NCBI RefSeq assembly: GCF_015155755.1
Contig: NZ_VWPI01000082.1
Span: forward strand, 31,349 to 95,348
Source of the DNA: Komagataeibacter sp. FXV3
Lineage (GTDB): Bacteria; Pseudomonadota; Alphaproteobacteria; Acetobacterales; Acetobacteraceae
Length of the DNA stretch: 64,000 nucleotides
Direction: 5' to 3'
Part shown: positions 61,606 through 64,000 of the stretch, one piece after another
How positions within the stretch are numbered: the stretch's first letter is position 1
Layout of the letters: each line of letters starts with the position of its first letter
Made by a program: the position numbers and the translations under genes
Notes under the pieces: model-generated
Told to the model about the DNA's origin: nothing
The model's input: the letters and a program-made list of their open reading frames with translations, nothing else
Databases searched by the model: none

Positions 61606-63878
61606 ATGAATATAGTTTTTTTGCCACTGCTTGGGGACCAAAACATGGTGGCATAAATGCATTTAATTATGATTTTTCCATCGCAATATCAAAAATATTA
61701 AGAAATCATGGAAAAGTTATTTGCGTCGTTCCGTCATGTGATATCCGAGACGAACAAGACGCACATTCTAATAATGTTTATCTATTATCCCTAGAAATAG
61801 ACAAGGGCACCGATACTCTCCATACGGATTATGTACCAAATATTATAAAAATTCTTAAAGATCATTCCCTTCTAGATGAAAACATAATTTGGTGTGGACA
61901 TGATATATTTGGAGGCGAAATTGCCCTTGAGTCTCAAAAAACATTTGGAGGATCTGTCGCATTAATCCACCATATGCGTTACGAATATTATGAATCACAC
62001 AAAGTCCGCAGCGACATGGTGGGGAATACAAAAGCTCAAGCTCAAAATGATCTTTTCAAGCGCAATTCAGACGCGTACCTTTTTGCTGTGGGTCCTCTGC
62101 TCAAAAAATCCTGTGAAGACCTTAGCGGTCGAGAATGTATAGAGCTCGTCCCGGGCTTCGTGCAATTCGCAATAAATAATGAATCAAGTAACGACTGCCT
62201 CAACGCTATAACATTTGGCAGAATGGATTCTGGCGCTGCCAAAATCAAGCAAGGACGTTTGGCGGTAGCGGGATTCGGACGAGCAATACGGCGAGCCAAT
62301 GAAAATCCTGGCGTCCCCAAGATATGGGAACATAACCCCAGACTAACTGTCGTTGGAATATCTGAGGACGATATGCAAAGCGCTGCCTCATTGAAAGGTG
62401 AGGCTGACAAAGAAGCATTGCGTTCTACGAATGTTAGTGCTGTACCATTTGAAACAGATCGGAACAAGTTATTTGATCGATTAAAGAGCGCAAACATCGC
62501 AGTAATGGCGTCGCTACATGAAGGATTCGGCTTAACTGGCTGGGAAGCAATCGCAGCCGAAGTACCTCTTATATTAACAAAAAACAGTGGATTATTCCAA
62601 CTCATCGATCAAGGTTTGAAAAGCCAAGGGAACGGATACGTCAAGGTCTTGGATATAAAAGGCGGCCTTGAAAATGATGACACACACGAAGACGACATAG
62701 GAAAAATCTCGGATGCATTTTTGGAGATAGGTTCCGCGCTGCCGTCGTGGAAGGAGAAAGCCAGAAATCTTAAACGCCTGCTGCTCACATCCAATTTGGG
62801 CGGCACATGGGAACAGACGGCTCAGACATTTTTAGATGTTGTTGATCCAAAGCATCGAGCTCACCGCCGCTTTAGCCAGGTAGCTAAGACAATATCATTT
62901 TCGCAACCTGGAAGACCTCATCCCAAACATCGGAATATCAGATGTATCGAACAAAAGGCTGCTGAGACCGCGTTAAAAGGACAACGGATCGTCTGGGTCA
63001 CCTGCTCTCCCGGAATGGGAGAAGACGGGTTTTGTTCGGTGCTTATGGATCGAATGAATCTGGTTCTGCACCATACTCATATTATTGATTTCGATGGCTG
63101 CAGCGACAAAAGTGATTTTCTACAAAAATTTCGATCATCACATGGGCACGAATTTGCAGACTATATCAAATACATTTCAGATACACAGAACTTTTTCTGG
63201 CTATTTAGAGGAGTTAATTCTCGGGCAGCTGTCGCCGTAGCCGAGGAAATTTCAAGCATAGTCACAGAGTTCTATTCTGCCGCGCAGATCATTGTATTAT
63301 CTGAAGTTTTGAGTCCTCGCTTGGAACAAAGTGACACCGAGGTTATTAAACTCAAACCTCTAGATGAAATAGATTTTAAAATTTACTTACACAATACCGC
63401 TAAACATCCAGAGCGCTTCTTAAATTTAGATACAATCGCATCTTTTCGTAGATTTACTGACGGAATTCCTGCGTATATAGACGCAGCCCTCAATGAATTG
63501 GAATACACAACGATACAAAATCTATTGTCTGGCGAAGAGGATAGTGATCCTATCATACCCGACAGCATTTGCTTTGACGACATTCAATCTACGATTCTAT
63601 CTCTTAAAAACTCTTCTATTCCAGACGAAAAGCGCGCATACAAATTACTCATTGCGTTAATGGCATTTCCATATGGCGTGCAGTTGGACGATATAAAAAG
63701 GTTCTATGGCCCTCATGGTCTGCATGGACGTCATGCGGATATCTTGCGTACCAATTCTCTGATCGATGTGAAGCAATCACTATTCCTAGACAGCAACAAA
63801 GATGAGACTTACGTCCACTATATTCATATTCCAAGACCTATCAGAGATGTAATCAAGAAAAGCGAATTAATAGGGTAA
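61606..63878 (+). pseudogene. GT4 glycosyltransferase fused to a STAND-like module, frameshifted and truncated
   Basis: The main frame is open from 61551 to 63878 but has no ATG, GTG or TTG before 61974. ATG 61606, with GGA seven bases ahead, starts MNIVF in another frame. One extra T in the T7 run (61616-61622) would join it to FATAWGPKHGGINAFNYDFS, a standard GT4 start. The glycosyltransferase part (about 400 residues) shows ASLHEGFGLTGWEAIAAEVP with an EX7E pair. The next part resembles STAND/NB-ARC ATPases: PGMGEDGF in place of a P-loop lysine motif, FFWLFRG for Walker B, QIIVLSEVLSPRL, FTDGIPAYIDAALNELE, a winged-helix-like LLIALMAFPYGVQLDDIKRF and HIPRPIRDVIKK. Both nucleotide motifs are degenerate. 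The gene is much more AT-rich than its neighbours and ends where an IS begins, so sensor repeats may have been lost. Confidence 0.72.
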
Positions 63879-63879
63879 T

Positions 63880-64000
63880 CCCCCCATTTTTAGTGGGGTG
63901 CTGAATGAGAATTCAGGCAGCTGTTTTTAGTTTCTGGGCGGGGGTTAGCCCGCTGTTCCCCATGTTGGGTCTGTCATGGTTATATGTCCAGAGCCATTGT
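63880..64000 (-). mobile_element. IS3-family insertion sequence, terminal part
   Basis: The last 120 bases contain the 3' end of a transposase gene on the minus strand and a GC-rich end with the inverted pair CCCCA/TGGGG (63883-63899 region). The exact terminal repeat and target duplication cannot be fixed because the other end is outside the window. Confidence 0.65.
63913..64000 (-). CDS. IS3-family transposase (OrfB), C-terminal fragment
   Basis: The 28 visible residues read QWLWTYNHDRPNMGNSGLTP followed by AQKLKTAA and a stop. The W-x-YN-x2-RP pattern followed by LTP is the hallmark of the C-terminal end of IS3-family integrase-like transposases. The gene continues beyond 64,000. It is the only transposase seen in the window. 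Confidence 0.85.
   Translation of the reverse strand, partial: QWLWTYNHDRPNMGNSGLTPAQKLKTAA

Noticed and set aside
63300..63878. Intact STAND ATPase
   Set aside because: The P-loop lysine and the Walker B acidic pair are missing, so active ATP hydrolysis is not claimed; only similarity of layout is reported.

Overview
The window looks like a chromosomal stretch of an acetic acid bacterium of the Komagataeibacter/Gluconacetobacter type. The reasons are a fused BcsA-BcsB cellulose synthase of about 1,517 residues, a squalene-hopene cyclase, many TetR-controlled oxidoreductase operons, and a degenerate extragenic repeat that I associate with this group. No database search was possible, so every family name rests on motifs read from the translated sequence.

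Left half (1-33,200) is ordinary accessory chromosome. In order it holds: bcsAB (-); two tandem paralogous TetR regulators, a GPH-type sugar symporter and a TonB-dependent receptor (+); a four-gene operon of TetR, DUF3311, sodium:solute symporter and adenosine-deaminase-like hydrolase (-) behind a perfect 22-bp palindrome; an MFS drug exporter, a TetR and a squalene-hopene cyclase (-); a Rieske oxygenase and its flavin/2Fe-2S reductase (-) with a divergent LysR; a TetR with YqhD-type aldehyde reductase and an aldehyde dehydrogenase (+), sharing GACCGGTC palindromes; a tannase/feruloyl-esterase (-); DUF3500 and EF-hand exported proteins and a DUF72 protein (+); and a TetR divergent from a coniferyl-aldehyde-dehydrogenase-like enzyme and an SDR. 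Several of these enzymes suit handling of plant phenolics and reactive aldehydes.

Right half (33,271 to the right edge) is the left part of an integrative and conjugative element. It starts at a 45-bp 3' fragment of an initiator tRNA-Met gene, followed at once by a tyrosine integrase. The first cargo block is an iron-uptake island on the minus strand: FecI, FecR, STN-type siderophore receptor, PepSY protein, small membrane protein, ExbB, ExbD, TonB, a Fur-fold regulator and an RND pump. A nearly complete P-type (trb) type IV secretion operon follows: traG, an RHH protein, trbB, C, D, E, J, L, F, G, I and DUF2274. No trbK and no relaxase were seen. The element's far end lies beyond 64,000.

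Beyond the transfer genes lie a ccdAB addiction module and a strikingly AT-rich gene whose product joins a GT4 glycosyltransferase to a STAND/NB-ARC-like module. It appears frameshifted in a run of seven T near its start and cut off at its 3' end by an IS3-family element at the right edge. This gene, the mosaic siderophore receptor, and a noncoding array of a 15-bp motif repeated with a period near 23 bp (42,531-42,926) are the most unusual items in the window.
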